Source: Culicoidibacter larvae (GTDB lineage: Bacteria; Bacillota_I; Bacilli_A; Culicoidibacterales; Culicoidibacteraceae). From it: a stretch of 39,536 nt of DNA. The stretch covers positions 1 to 39,536 of the forward strand of contig NZ_VBWP01000012.1 in NCBI RefSeq assembly GCF_005771635.1, given 5' to 3'. Positions 7,050 through 15,819 of this stretch are shown here, piece after piece (the first letter of the stretch is position 1; the number at the start of each line of letters is the position of its first letter). The translations under genes were made by a program, and so were the position numbers. The notes beneath the pieces were generated by a model, which searched no databases, was not told the origin of the DNA, and was given only the letters and a program-made list of their open reading frames with translations.

Positions 7050-7425
7050 TGTATATCATCTCCTTTACAAATTGACCAAATACGCTAGTAACTTGAAAGA
7101 TGACGGTGACTGAGTCTTTTGCAAAACTAATCTCAAAATTATCAATCGACTCCACGCGGTCATCGGCCTTTAGGGCGTCAGAAATCCGGGTCTTGATTAT
7201 TTCTTTGTAAATATCACGGTCCACATTTTCCAAACCCGAGAGCTCGACACCAAAATTATGATCATAAGCCAAAAACTTGTATCTCTCTGTGCTTAAGATT
7301 TTCTCAATAGTCTGCAACAGTGCATCTTTATCACTGATTTTCTCAACTAATCGACCATTGACTATTGCGTATGTGATGTTACCAAAGTCTCTTTTTTCTT
7401 GGCTCAGTTGCATTTCAGGTAGCAT
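7039..7425 (-). CDS. xkdS-like: Baseplate protein, DUF2634/XkdS-like (gp25-like)
   Basis: A 128-residue protein with the expected length and place of XkdS. The central motif KFLAYDHNFGVELSGL (about residues 50-65) and the C-terminal VTSVFGQ are typical of this gp25/lysozyme-like baseplate family, which is structural rather than enzymatic. GGAGGTG lies 7 bases before the ATG. It is translated just before the baseplate J gene and overlaps it. Confidence 0.85.
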   Translation of the reverse strand: MLPEMQLSQEKRDFGNITYAIVNGRLVEKISDKDALLQTIEKILSTERYKFLAYDHNFGVELSGLENVDRDIYKEIIKTRISDALKADDRVESIDNFEISFAKDSVTVIFQVTSVFGQFVKEMIYSEI

Positions 7426-7431
7426 ATCTAA

Positions 7432-7689
7432 TCACCTCCAAAATTGTGTATAATGAATTGTATATTTTTGGCCACCCCAGTTTTTTGTCACCCACACCCG
7501 GCAACCTAAAGCGCCTGGCGGGATTGACTGGCTGACCTCGATAAAATACTCTTTGATTACCAAGTTATTATCCAATTTCAACTCTAAGGGTTTTACGCTG
7601 CTTATTACCGCCTGCATACCTATAGTTGGCTCAGCCTCACTGATATAATTGGAAATGGCTTGCTTGAATACGTCTAACATACCAGCCAT
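7432..7689 (-). CDS. xkdR-like: DUF2577/XkdR-like baseplate protein
   Basis: An 85-residue protein in the XkdR position between the hub and the gp25-like protein. The ATG at 7689 is preferred to the GTG at 7695, because AAAGGTGG is placed properly for it. It contains the family-like pattern VISSVKPLELKLDNNLVI, a beta strand-rich OB-like part. It is likely a small component of the central hub. Confidence 0.75.
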   Translation of the reverse strand: MAGMLDVFKQAISNYISEAEPTIGMQAVISSVKPLELKLDNNLVIKEYFIEVSQSIPPGALGCRVWVTKNWGGQKYTIHYTQFWR

Positions 7690-7691
7690 AA

Positions 7692-8642
7692 TCACACCAC
7701 CTTTAGGTCTACGACCATTTTATGCGTGTTACCGGTAAATGTATGTTTGGCAGCTTCGATGATATACACGCCATCAATTCCGGGAGTAGATAGCTCCACT
7801 TTGCAGGCTCTACCGGCTAAAAATGAAGTGTTGCCAAAAGCTTCTAGCGTCAGAGTTTTATTCACTCTATTCTTGAGCCCTAGCAACGCCCGCCCATACT
7901 CATTAATTTGAGCAGTGTTAAGTTTTTCATCAACTGTCTGATACTCCAGTAAGCGACCCCATTTTTTTATATTATCCGAGTCCTTATAGATATAAGCTGC
8001 CCGAGTATTTTTATCCTTATCCTCCTGAACGAGTTTAACTTCGTTCTTTGAGTCGTCGATACTCCGTTTAAATTGATATTTATTAGCCAAGCTCCCATCG
8101 CCGATAATAAAATCAATGATATTATTCTTAATCTTTTTAAATGTCAATGATCCAAAAACATCCTGAAAGCTATACATTTCCCCAGTGTTTCTAACTAGGT
8201 CATCTACATATCGCATAATGATATCCAATACCTTTTTATTGTCATGTATCATCGGTTGATGCTTATATGAGGTGTTTTCAAGCTCTCCGGTGCGTAAGTT
8301 AAAATCACGCGCAATAGCTTTGATGACCTCTGGCGCATAAACGTACTCGAAAGTATAAGTTTCATTTGTTAGCAGGTATTTGAGCTGGTCCCGAAAAATC
8401 AGTTTTGTACTTTTTCCATTGTCGTCATCATTAACAAACTGATACCCATAAAACAAACCAACACCGTCAACCACAAACGAAATCGGACTCCCCTCAGAAA
8501 ACGGCAGAGCCTTATCATAAAGAAGCTCAACAGCAAGCTCATTTCCGGCATTCAACTGAGTATCTAAAGAAATAGAGGTGACAATATTTGATAGCTCAAG
8601 TATCTCACCAGTATTATTAGATTGGTAAATTAGCTCTATCAT
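7692..8642 (-). CDS. xkdQ-like: Baseplate hub protein (XkdQ/late control D-like)
   Basis: A 316-residue protein in the XkdQ position. The N-terminal ~100 residues are beta-rich, and the middle includes EVIKAIARDFNLRTG and a typical central hub pattern. The end (GVYIIEAAKHTFTGNTHKMVVDLKVV) is characteristic of XkdQ/gpD-like hub proteins. It forms the tail hub around which the baseplate assembles. It is translated just before the XkdR-like gene and shares a few bases with it. Confidence 0.88.
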   Translation of the reverse strand: MIELIYQSNNTGEILELSNIVTSISLDTQLNAGNELAVELLYDKALPFSEGSPISFVVDGVGLFYGYQFVNDDDNGKSTKLIFRDQLKYLLTNETYTFEYVYAPEVIKAIARDFNLRTGELENTSYKHQPMIHDNKKVLDIIMRYVDDLVRNTGEMYSFQDVFGSLTFKKIKNNIIDFIIGDGSLANKYQFKRSIDDSKNEVKLVQEDKDKNTRAAYIYKDSDNIKKWGRLLEYQTVDEKLNTAQINEYGRALLGLKNRVNKTLTLEAFGNTSFLAGRACKVELSTPGIDGVYIIEAAKHTFTGNTHKMVVDLKVV

Positions 8643-8648
8643 TTATTA

Positions 8649-9284
8649 TCACCTCGGAATTGTTAAAATTTGTCCTGGATAGATTAATCCGGGCACTTTA
8701 ATTAGATTTTTATTGGCATTATAGATTTTTTGGTATTGATCACCATCGCCATAAAATTTTTGTGCAAGCATCCATAGGTTATCCCCGGATACAACGGTAT
8801 AAGTGGTAGGAGGAGTATAGCTACTATTTCTCACTGTAGTGCTTCCTGCGCCAGTTAGACTCAGCTGCCGAACGCTATAGTTTCGGTATTGCTTAAACTT
8901 GGCGCTTAAATAGAAGTCCCCCTCCTCTCCAGCTCGTTCCGTGACACTTAAACTTTCAATCAGCCATAGAGAGTCAATACCTTTATTGATAAATTGACTG
9001 ATAGCAGAAGTAAACACAATTTCTACTGGTTTTTTTGTATCATGAAATGCCTGGAGCAGACGGGCATAGTCGATTGCCTGATAGTTGCTATTGCTCACGC
9101 ACATAACATCTTTCAGCTCAAACTCTTGCAGTTCCCGTTGACCGTGGACATTCACCTGTCCTAAATTGATAACCTCTTTGACATCATTATTGCTCTTCTC
9201 TGAGATTTTAATCTCTTCCGGATTAATATATAACGTAAATCCTACTCCGGCGCAGCTGATGTAAATTTTATAATTATTTCGCAT
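8649..9284 (-). CDS. xkdP-like: LysM-domain baseplate/tail protein (XkdP-like)
   Basis: A 211-residue protein. The first ~140 residues are the tail part. A LysM domain occupies about 160-211 (YTVVSGDNLWMLAQKFYGD, IYPGQILTIPR). LysM binds peptidoglycan, so it may hold the tail tip to the cell wall or support hub assembly. Its ATG overlaps the tape-measure stop (TAATG). Order tape measure - XkdP - XkdQ matches PBSX. Confidence 0.9.
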   Translation of the reverse strand: MRNNYKIYISCAGVGFTLYINPEEIKISEKSNNDVKEVINLGQVNVHGQRELQEFELKDVMCVSNSNYQAIDYARLLQAFHDTKKPVEIVFTSAISQFINKGIDSLWLIESLSVTERAGEEGDFYLSAKFKQYRNYSVRQLSLTGAGSTTVRNSSYTPPTTYTVVSGDNLWMLAQKFYGDGDQYQKIYNANKNLIKVPGLIYPGQILTIPR

Positions 9285-11416
9285 TACATTTCTACCCCCG
9301 CTCCGGACGCCTTACGTGACATCTCATTGGTAATCTGCTCAGCCATATCTTTCAACATCTTATCAGTATCCTGTTCAGTCTGATTAGTTATAGATCCAAT
9401 AGTAATAGCTGGCGTGATATTAATCAGGTTTTGCTGGAACTGTGCTTTTGCATAGTCCTCAAGCACTTTAACAAATTCATCAGAGATTTTCACCTCGTCG
9501 TTAATACCGTCAAGATTTCCACCGTTGACATAAGTGTCAAGAATGTCTGAACCTGATGTTCCTGGTAGTTCTCCCGAACCTTTGCCGGTAACCATATCGA
9601 TTAATCCGCCAATACCATTTTTAATTGACTCAGCACCATTTTTCCCCCAGTAAAATCCGTCAGAGTATGCTTTGTTCGGATCCGCCCAATCATTAGACTT
9701 ATTACCACTAAAGTCATGGTCTGTAGCTGTCCAGTATCCAACTTTCTTTTGGTCCCAATATCCATCTGTCTGACCTGCTAGATTTGACTTGGTATCCCAA
9801 GTATCAATTTTGCCAATATCAACGCCGGGGATCATATTGATTGCATCGATGAGCCAGTTGACCATGTTAATGGCCACATTGACACCATCAATAAACGCAT
9901 TAGCGATTGAGTCAGCTATTGTAGCCATTCCCCAAGTTATCGGCTTTAAAACATAGTCAATAAAACTATTCCAAAGCCATATAAAAGCATTAACTACCTG
10001 AGTCACTGCCCAACTAAACGCGTCAGCAATCGACTCGCCGACATCAATAACCGCATTCCAAATCCATGTAAAGAAGTTCCATACATAGGCCCACAGCATA
10101 TTAAATGAGCCGGTTACTGTCCCTAGAGCATCACTCCAATAAATCAAAGCTATTACAACCGCTGCGATAACTACTATTACTGCAATGATGGCTGCAACAA
10201 TCCAAGTCAGCGGGCAGGCATACAGGGCAGCGTTTAAACTAGTCTGTGCTGCCGTCATAATTACTGTAGCAGTTGCCCAAATGCCGTCAATTACGTTACC
10301 AATAGCCTTTATAGCATTAACTGCCAACATCGTTGCTTTGAATAGCAGTAACCCAGCTACTAGCGCACCAATGAGAAATACCATAGGCTCGATAATATTT
10401 TTCCAGCTTTCCCAGCTTTCAATTACACCGGCAAAAGCATTTGTTGTGATATCAATTAAAGTTAATACTAATCCGACTACTTGACCGATAATATTACCAA
10501 TTGAATTGATGAAATTTTGACCATCCTCGCTAGTAACCCATTTATTCCATTTATCAATAAACGGTTGCAACTTCTCCAACATTCCTTGCATTCCTTGCGC
10601 AAAGAACGTTTTTAAGTTTGAGAATAGCAGCATTGCCTGGTCGTATGGGTTTTTCATCATGTCGCTCATAGCGTCAGTAGTCATACCCATACCGTTTAAC
10701 AATTCATCCAACATATCAATAGTTCCTTGAATATCACCAGAAGCAGCAACGTCGCGAATACCACTATTATTAATGGCTGACCTGCTAATATTGAACCGTT
10801 CAATTAAACTTTGAAAATCACCTGTAACAGCCTCTTTTACTGAGAACCCAGCACCGCCAAGGCCCTGCCCGGTGGTGTCAAACGCGGCAAGCCGTTGAGC
10901 TAAATTATTCATCTGATCTATTTGCCCAATATTCTTAGTAGTTGCCAAAAAAGATTGCGTGTTTTGCGTCATATCTTCAAAAGCAAACGGACTTGATGCT
11001 GCTTGGTCTTTAACATGAGTAAACAGCGCCGTGCCGGCCGCTTGGTCCTTTAAAAGCCCCTGAAAAGCTTTCTCAGTTTTAGCTTGGTTAAACATTGTCA
11101 ACATACCATCTTTGATAAAACTACCCATTGCAGCAATGCCACTAGTTGCCATATTCGCTAAAAAGGCTCCTTTGAATATTGAACCCGTCATTTTAGCAGC
11201 CTTACCTGCTCTTTCAGTACTCTTTGTCAGATTATCCATTTCCGACACCGATTTTTTGATGCCCTTTGTGATTTTGTCATATTCCTGTTTATCGACTTTA
11301 CTAAGCGACTTATCGACTTTTTTGGCAAAGTTATCAAGCTTCTCCATATTTTGGACCATGCGCTTAATCTGAATACTGACATTATCAGTCAAGGTCATTG
11401 TATTTCTAATCGCCAT
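9284..11416 (-). CDS. xkdO-like: Tape measure protein (XkdO-like)
   Basis: A 710-residue protein, the longest of the tail module. The N-terminus is coiled-coil-rich (about 10-90). An AFEDMTQNTQSFLATT region follows, of the type seen in tape-measure proteins. Two hydrophobic blocks lie at about 345-370 and 405-430, likely for membrane insertion during DNA entry. Trp-rich repeats follow (about 435-520). It sets tail length and is short for a PBSX-type tail, so the tail should be correspondingly short. AGAGGTGA precedes the start. It directly follows the frameshifted chaperone gene. Confidence 0.92.
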   Translation of the reverse strand: MAIRNTMTLTDNVSIQIKRMVQNMEKLDNFAKKVDKSLSKVDKQEYDKITKGIKKSVSEMDNLTKSTERAGKAAKMTGSIFKGAFLANMATSGIAAMGSFIKDGMLTMFNQAKTEKAFQGLLKDQAAGTALFTHVKDQAASSPFAFEDMTQNTQSFLATTKNIGQIDQMNNLAQRLAAFDTTGQGLGGAGFSVKEAVTGDFQSLIERFNISRSAINNSGIRDVAASGDIQGTIDMLDELLNGMGMTTDAMSDMMKNPYDQAMLLFSNLKTFFAQGMQGMLEKLQPFIDKWNKWVTSEDGQNFINSIGNIIGQVVGLVLTLIDITTNAFAGVIESWESWKNIIEPMVFLIGALVAGLLLFKATMLAVNAIKAIGNVIDGIWATATVIMTAAQTSLNAALYACPLTWIVAAIIAVIVVIAAVVIALIYWSDALGTVTGSFNMLWAYVWNFFTWIWNAVIDVGESIADAFSWAVTQVVNAFIWLWNSFIDYVLKPITWGMATIADSIANAFIDGVNVAINMVNWLIDAINMIPGVDIGKIDTWDTKSNLAGQTDGYWDQKKVGYWTATDHDFSGNKSNDWADPNKAYSDGFYWGKNGAESIKNGIGGLIDMVTGKGSGELPGTSGSDILDTYVNGGNLDGINDEVKISDEFVKVLEDYAKAQFQQNLINITPAITIGSITNQTEQDTDKMLKDMAEQITNEMSRKASGAGVEM

Positions 11417-11426
11417 AGCGTCACCT

Positions 11427-11962
11427 CTATACTTTCTTCAAAGCTTTACTCTCAGCATCAATAGCCAGGTCTAAACTGGCAATAATGAATGCTTTAGAGC
11501 GCTTATCAAGTTCCGCCCAAGCGTTTGGCATAATATATAAACGTTGGAGCGCGACGTGGGCATATTTTGCCTCGCCGTCGTCACCCCGAATTAGTTTTTT
11601 GCTTCATCAACCAGCTCGGTAATATTCTCATCCATACCTACAATAGCCTCAACTAAAGTGTTGAACTCATTTGCAGTAAGTAGCTTATCGATAGCATCCT
11701 CCGCTGTCGTAACTTCGAGAGCATCTTGGAACTCAGCTGAGTTGACATCCGGACTAACCAGTCCGACTTTTAGCGCCTCAATACCAAACGCAATAGGGTC
11801 CATATCTGCAGCTTTTTTACCTTTTGGTGTCGCAGCAATTCGGATACGTTTAAGTTCGCTGGGCCGAAGCTCACGAACTACAAACACTGCATCCGGACAG
11901 CTTTTGAAAGTAAATTCCTGCTCTTTATTCACCTTATTAATAAATGCGTCAAATTTTCCCAT
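11427..11962 (-). CDS. Tail assembly chaperone, -1 frameshift fusion product
   Basis: The upstream frame ends GAA GCA AAA AAC TAA and contains the classical slippery heptamer A AAA AAC (complement of 11594-11600) right before the stop. A -1 slip re-reads base 11594 and continues for 55 codons without a stop (LIRGDDGEAKYAHVALQRLY through LKKV) to TAG at 11427, just before the tape-measure start. The product would have 178 residues. This matches the G/GT frameshift pair of long-tailed phages, where both forms coat the tape measure during tail assembly. The extra frame has no start codon or ribosome binding site of its own. Confidence 0.85.
11591..11962 (-). CDS. xkdN-like: Tail assembly chaperone, short form (XkdN-like)
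   Basis: A 123-residue protein between the tube and tape-measure genes, the XkdN/YqbN position. The pattern DAVFVVRELRPSELKRIR near residues 24-41 is typical of this chaperone family. It is the unshifted product; a -1 slip at its last codons makes the longer form. It probably binds the tape measure and recruits the tube protein. It is not expected in the mature virion. Confidence 0.87.
   Translation of the reverse strand: MGKFDAFINKVNKEQEFTFKSCPDAVFVVRELRPSELKRIRIAATPKGKKAADMDPIAFGIEALKVGLVSPDVNSAEFQDALEVTTAEDAIDKLLTANEFNTLVEAIVGMDENITELVDEAKN
11594..11600 (-). promoter_or_regulatory. -1 ribosomal frameshift site A AAA AAC
   Basis: On the minus strand the heptamer A AAA AAC lies in the correct register and is immediately followed by the TAA stop of the short chaperone. 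The -1 frame downstream is open for 55 codons. Heptamer, stop placement and gene position together make this a confident programmed frameshift site. I did not establish a stimulatory stem-loop. Confidence 0.85.
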
Positions 11963-11964
11963 TA

Positions 11965-12462
11965 TTATCCCTCCACAGTTCTGTCTTTAAAGATTTCGAT
12001 AATACGCATACCATCAGCAGTAAAATCAATATTTCGTTCAAGTGTTTCTTCTGCAGTTGCGTCCAATCTACTTAAATCGATTGAGTCCGGCAATACGTTC
12101 TCGTACAAAACTGATAGCCGCCCTGAAGTGCTCGCCATATCTGCATTATTAACAGTTACGTCAAAACTTGGTTGGTGCCCTTGTTCAATGAACTCTTGAA
12201 CAATTTGGACCATGTATGGATCGTGAAAGTGCATAGTTAATGAACCGGTCAATTTTGCACCAGTTGCCTTATTGGCTACAATCACACGACCAAGTTGTGG
12301 AATTTGTGTTTTAGTAAACTCAATTTTTGCCTCGAACTTGGTAACAGTTGCAACAGTGTAGCGCTTACCGTTACGGGTAAAAGTTACGCTACCCTCTTTA
12401 GCGGAAACAGTATCCTCGACAATACTTTTTTTCGCTGCAAAGAATTGTAAATTCATTTTCAT
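11965..12462 (-). CDS. xkdM-like: Tail tube protein (XkdM-like)
   Basis: A 165-residue protein following the sheath gene, the XkdM position. The ATG at 12462 is chosen because TAAGGAGG lies 8 bases upstream. The core has tube-type strands (RYTVATVTKFEAKIE, KLTGSLTMHFHDPYMVQIVQ). The protein polymerises into the inner tail tube inside the sheath. Its N-terminus MKMNLQFFAAK shares the MNLQ(F/L)FAA motif with the scaffold protein at 16788-17408. Confidence 0.9.
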   Translation of the reverse strand: MKMNLQFFAAKKSIVEDTVSAKEGSVTFTRNGKRYTVATVTKFEAKIEFTKTQIPQLGRVIVANKATGAKLTGSLTMHFHDPYMVQIVQEFIEQGHQPSFDVTVNNADMASTSGRLSVLYENVLPDSIDLSRLDATAEETLERNIDFTADGMRIIEIFKDRTVEG

Positions 12463-12475
12463 AGCTTTAGCCTCC

Positions 12476-13771
12476 TTACCCAACATTTACAGTCAGATAT
12501 AATTTTTCGACAGCATCAGTCACCTGGATTGCGATATTACAAATCACACTGTCTTTTGTTTCACCAGGCAACACCTGAACATCATCCTCACGGAAATTTT
12601 CAATTGCCTGAGCCGTTAATAATTCTTGCATAACAAGCAAAATATCTTGTTTGAGCAACCCGCGACCATCTGCATCATTTTGAATTTTACCAATGAAGTT
12701 GGTTTCAAAGTTGTATTTGATTGAACGTTGCAAAAAGTCAAGCGTCCGAATTACAGAGTTTTTAGAAAAATATTCCGGTAAGTCCTCTGTATAAGTAGTT
12801 AAACTATTAATATCATTCAAGATAACAACTCGATCATAACTGCGGATAAATATCAAGCGCCCTTTATTCAAGAAATCGATTTTCTCATCATCAGTATAGC
12901 CACTTGCCTCAGTGACTCCAGGAACAACTTTATAAGTAAGAGTTTTCCCTAATGGAGCACCTGCCATAGCTCCCGCAACAAAAGCGGCCCCAACATCTTG
13001 AGATAACCCACCAAAACCATTTTCAACAACAGTAATTGCGGGGTCATTTACTTCGGTATAACTTCCAATTGATGGAAGCACCAAAACAACATAGTTACCA
13101 CGAGAACGTTCTTCTAGGATATACTCCTTGAAAGTGTTACTAAGCACTTGGTCTTGGAACGTATTTACTAATACATAGTAATCCAATTCTGCAAGGAGTG
13201 AAGTGAATAGTACATAGTCAGCAACTTGAACCTGGCCATTTTGTCCGCCAGCTAACAAAGCTGGAGCTGTGTCGACTAAGTCCTCATTACTTCCAAGCTT
13301 AACATCAACATATTTATTGGCTTTAACCTCAGATGCGGCATTAACAACTTGGATATCAACCGTTTTTCCATTAAAGTATGTTGAGACTTTTACACCTGAT
13401 GCGGTTGTCTCCATACCTACAGAAATTTGATTTCCACCAACGCCTGCATATTTGGCAGTAAACTCGATATCACCAATAGTATTTTTGGCCTTTTTCCCAA
13501 ATCGTCCGACCCGACAAGCCAACACTTCTGAGGTATTCATCAGTGCGTAATACAAGGGTTTTATCTCTTCTAACGGAGCACCGAACAAGGCTAAAAAGTC
13601 AGTATCTACTGTTACCTTAATAACTTCCATTTCAGGTCCATAATCAACCTGTATAGGCATTGCTACCGTTCCAATCCCGGGGCTTTTCTGTGTACGCGTA
13701 TCAACGCCTCGAACATTGATATACGCACCTGGTAATTGTTTATTATGAGAATTAAAATTTCCACCAGCCAT
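12476..13771 (-). CDS. xkdK-like: Contractile tail sheath protein (XkdK-like)
   Basis: A 431-residue protein. The N-terminus NNKQLPGAYINVRG-like (QLPGAYINVRGVDTRTQ) and the C-terminal part (GLLKQDILLVMQELLTAQAI, then DVQVLPGETKDSVICNIAIQ) are typical of XkdK-type sheaths. The protein forms the outer contractile tube, which makes the phage a myovirus. The start ATG directly follows the stop of a 58-residue gene, with GGGAGGTAA just upstream. Confidence 0.93.
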   Translation of the reverse strand: MAGGNFNSHNKQLPGAYINVRGVDTRTQKSPGIGTVAMPIQVDYGPEMEVIKVTVDTDFLALFGAPLEEIKPLYYALMNTSEVLACRVGRFGKKAKNTIGDIEFTAKYAGVGGNQISVGMETTASGVKVSTYFNGKTVDIQVVNAASEVKANKYVDVKLGSNEDLVDTAPALLAGGQNGQVQVADYVLFTSLLAELDYYVLVNTFQDQVLSNTFKEYILEERSRGNYVVLVLPSIGSYTEVNDPAITVVENGFGGLSQDVGAAFVAGAMAGAPLGKTLTYKVVPGVTEASGYTDDEKIDFLNKGRLIFIRSYDRVVILNDINSLTTYTEDLPEYFSKNSVIRTLDFLQRSIKYNFETNFIGKIQNDADGRGLLKQDILLVMQELLTAQAIENFREDDVQVLPGETKDSVICNIAIQVTDAVEKLYLTVNVG

Positions 13772-13948
13772 TTATTTTACCTCCCTTTGGAGTTCCTTAT
13801 CAAGGATCTCCTTTGCTTCTTCCTCTGAGTATGTCTCAGAGCAATTTAAGATGTAACGTAATAGAAAACGATACGGATAAAAATCAGGTAAAGTGCACAG
13901 TTTTGATACAGTGTACTTTTTTACCTTAGTCTCATTTGTGTTTGCCAT
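13772..13948 (-). CDS. Small protein between tail terminator and sheath genes
   Basis: A 58-residue protein (begins MANTNETKVKKYTVSKLCTL). The start has GGAGGTAGACGTAG upstream, and the stop TAA is directly adjacent to the sheath ATG. Its end overlaps the sheath's ribosome binding site, so translation is probably coupled. Short, Lys/Glu-rich, with no recognised domain. Small genes are common at this position in PBSX-like tails. It may be a tail-completion or assembly factor. Confidence 0.75.
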   Translation of the reverse strand: MANTNETKVKKYTVSKLCTLPDFYPYRFLLRYILNCSETYSEEEAKEILDKELQREVK

Positions 13949-14348
13949 CTACGTCTACCTCCATTTCATTCATAAGATTTTTTTCAATTTGCTGTACATA
14001 ATCCCGTTCTAATGTAAACGTGATTTTTAGATTTTCGCCATCGGTTTCGCACTCAAGGTTATCCACCCTGAATATCCCGCTGATAATATCTAGCCCATCA
14101 CTAAGAATTTCAGCAACCTGGTCATATTCATCCTCTTTATTTTCGCTATCACTAATATAAGTAATAACAAATAGAAAATGCCGAGAATATCTCAAGCCAA
14201 GCCGCTTCTCCCTAGTGTTTCGCAGATTTCTAACAATAAAAGCTGGAGGGCTAAAATCTTGCAGCGGCGTGCTTCGCCATACTTCTGCATTGGGGAACAG
14301 TTCTTCAAACTGAGCCACCACAGCATCCTTTATCTCTGATAAGACCAC
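13932..14348 (-). CDS. Tail terminator-like protein
   Basis: A 138-residue protein. The start is taken as GTG 14348 because GGAGGG is 8 bases upstream and the upstream gene ends at 14353; a longer frame would overlap that gene without a site. It has the length and beta-rich make-up (ALPHA helix near the start, then RYSRHFLFVITYISD and LKITFTLERDYV strands) of the tail terminator proteins that cap the tail tube. It precedes the sheath gene, the expected place. Confidence 0.7.
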   Translation of the reverse strand: MVLSEIKDAVVAQFEELFPNAEVWRSTPLQDFSPPAFIVRNLRNTREKRLGLRYSRHFLFVITYISDSENKEDEYDQVAEILSDGLDIISGIFRVDNLECETDGENLKITFTLERDYVQQIEKNLMNEMEVDVDGKHK

Positions 14349-14352
14349 AATA

Positions 14353-14745
14353 TTATCCCTCCAAATCTTTAAAATAGTTGTCATAGAATTTTTTAGCTGC
14401 TTTCTCCATATACTGACGCATTTCGTCGTCAGTTCTTTCGACAAAGAAGAAACCCTCTACCCAAGACCCATCAAGTGCCCGATGCCCATTATTAACAAAC
14501 AATGCGTATTCCATATTATTGAATACAGAGGCGTATGTTTCATTGAAAACCGTTTGTGCCTTTTCGGCCATCCACATTTTTCTTAACATCCCAGTGTCTA
14601 CATTTGTGCGCTTTTTAATTCGACGAATATATAACATAACGATATGGTCTAAGAACAGCTCTCGCGCCCGGTCAATTTGATCAGCTTTAAGTTTCAGTTT
14701 TTCAATGTGGTCTGTTAATTCGCTAAAGTCACAGTACTTACCCAT
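14353..14745 (-). CDS. HK97 gp10-like minor tail/neck protein
   Basis: A 130-residue protein of the HK97-gp10-like family, recognised by the TNVDTGMLRKMW motif (VDTGxLR, about residues 63-74) and YALFVNNGHR. ATG 14745 is preferred to an upstream start at 14790 that would overlap the neighbouring gene deeply. It probably functions at the head-tail joint or in tail completion. The start overlaps the end of the preceding connector gene by 8 bases. Confidence 0.82.
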   Translation of the reverse strand: MGKYCDFSELTDHIEKLKLKADQIDRARELFLDHIVMLYIRRIKKRTNVDTGMLRKMWMAEKAQTVFNETYASVFNNMEYALFVNNGHRALDGSWVEGFFFVERTDDEMRQYMEKAAKKFYDNYFKDLEG

Positions 14746-15094
14746 TTTGAATACCTTGCAAGATAATTTCTTGATGGGTATCATATACAACCGGCTTAGA
14801 TGAAGTCCTATAGGCTAACAAAATGCCATTACCTTTATCAATATCAAAAACATCGTTAATTTGCACATCGTACTCCGGCGAGATAAACAGCTTTGCTTCA
14901 ATGACAGCCCTTGCTTCCTCCGGAACTGTCTTAATCTTCTCAGAAAGATAACAGGGGGCCAGCTTATGTACTGGTGTGGCTTGCCCGTTCGATTTTCCAG
15001 GCTTACCGGTTTCGGCAATTCTCCTGCTAATGGTGCAAGTATGGAAGTACATAAGTTCTATTCCCTCTTTGGCCTCTAAAATTGCATTACGCAT
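14738..15094 (-). CDS. Head-tail joining (head closure) protein
   Basis: A 118-residue protein in the head-closure position, between the connector and the HK97 gp10-like protein. The N-terminal ...MYFHTCTISRRIAETGKPGKS and beta-rich centre (DVQINDVFDID, ILLAYRTSSKPVVY) resemble the Phage_H_T_join/XkdH families. ATG 15094 has ACAGGTG upstream, better than the GTG at 15103. It probably closes the portal after packaging. Confidence 0.72.
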   Translation of the reverse strand: MRNAILEAKEGIELMYFHTCTISRRIAETGKPGKSNGQATPVHKLAPCYLSEKIKTVPEEARAVIEAKLFISPEYDVQINDVFDIDKGNGILLAYRTSSKPVVYDTHQEIILQGIQNG

Positions 15095-15491
15095 TTTTAT
15101 CACCTGTTTCTTTAATAAAAAGCCCTGGTTTACGAAACCTATTTAAATCAATCACATAATTAAGTACAATGGCGTCCACTAACTTCGATGACGAAGCTGC
15201 AGCAGACCCCAACTCCACAGTTGTATCTCCGACTTTAACAGTCTTAGGTACGTTTGTGCCTTTCTTAGGGTTCATGTAATTGTTTAGGTCGTACATCATT
15301 CTCACTATCGTTTTTGTCAATCGAGCGGGAATATCCTCACGATTACAATAGTCTAGAACTCGGTATATGACCTCTTCCAGCAAGTCATCGAAATTAAGTT
15401 TTTCCTCTTCGGACAGACTCTCAATCTTTAACCGTAGGCAATAAGTTTCTTGGATTGCTTGGTACATTTCAGGAGTTAAATAATCATTCAC
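15087..15491 (-). CDS. Head-tail connector (adaptor) protein
   Basis: A 134-residue mostly helical protein following the capsid genes, as adaptor proteins of the gp6/Phage_connect group do. The motif FDDLLEEVIYRVLDYCNREDIP (helix) and the hydrophobic RMMYDLN, IVLNYVIDLNRF support this. It would bind the portal and form the first neck ring. It overlaps the next gene by 8 bases. Confidence 0.75.
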   Translation of the reverse strand: MNDYLTPEMYQAIQETYCLRLKIESLSEEEKLNFDDLLEEVIYRVLDYCNREDIPARLTKTIVRMMYDLNNYMNPKKGTNVPKTVKVGDTTVELGSAAASSSKLVDAIVLNYVIDLNRFRKPGLFIKETGDKNA

Positions 15492-15502
15492 GGAAAAACC
15501 TC

Positions 15503-15805
15503 CTAATCGAGAGGGTTTTCGCCCTCAGTTTTATCGTCCCCAGCATCTCCGGCATCTTCACCGTCGGTGTTACCTTCTTGTGCTGCAGCGGCTTCTTTTT
15601 CAGCTTTTTCACGAGCTTTCTTTTGGGCAGCTGTTTCCTTTGTTGGCTCCTTGACCGTTTCAATTTTGTAGCCTGCAGAAGTAAAATAAGCTTTTACTGC
15701 TTTCGAGATGTCTTTATCTTCACCCTCGTGCACGCCATCTTTAAACTGTAGCCCAAATATTAATCCTGAATACTCCTTATTAGGAGCTGTGATTTTAATC
15801 TTCAT
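15503..15805 (-). CDS. Unknown small capsid-region protein
   Basis: A 100-residue protein immediately after the major capsid gene. The first ~50 residues look folded (YSGLIFGLQFKDGVHEG). The rest is Lys/Glu/Ala-rich and then acidic (GEDAGDAGDDKTEGENPLD), probably unstructured. GGAGGAC precedes the ATG. Proteins of this kind downstream of the capsid gene often are of unknown role; capsid decoration or head completion is possible. Confidence 0.7.
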   Translation of the reverse strand: MKIKITAPNKEYSGLIFGLQFKDGVHEGEDKDISKAVKAYFTSAGYKIETVKEPTKETAAQKKAREKAEKEAAAAQEGNTDGEDAGDAGDDKTEGENPLD

Positions 15806-15819
15806 GGTTATGTCCTCCT

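Noticed and set aside
8649-9284. LysM protein as a lytic enzyme
   Set aside because: There is no catalytic domain; only a LysM module joined to a structural part, in the XkdP position of the tail module.
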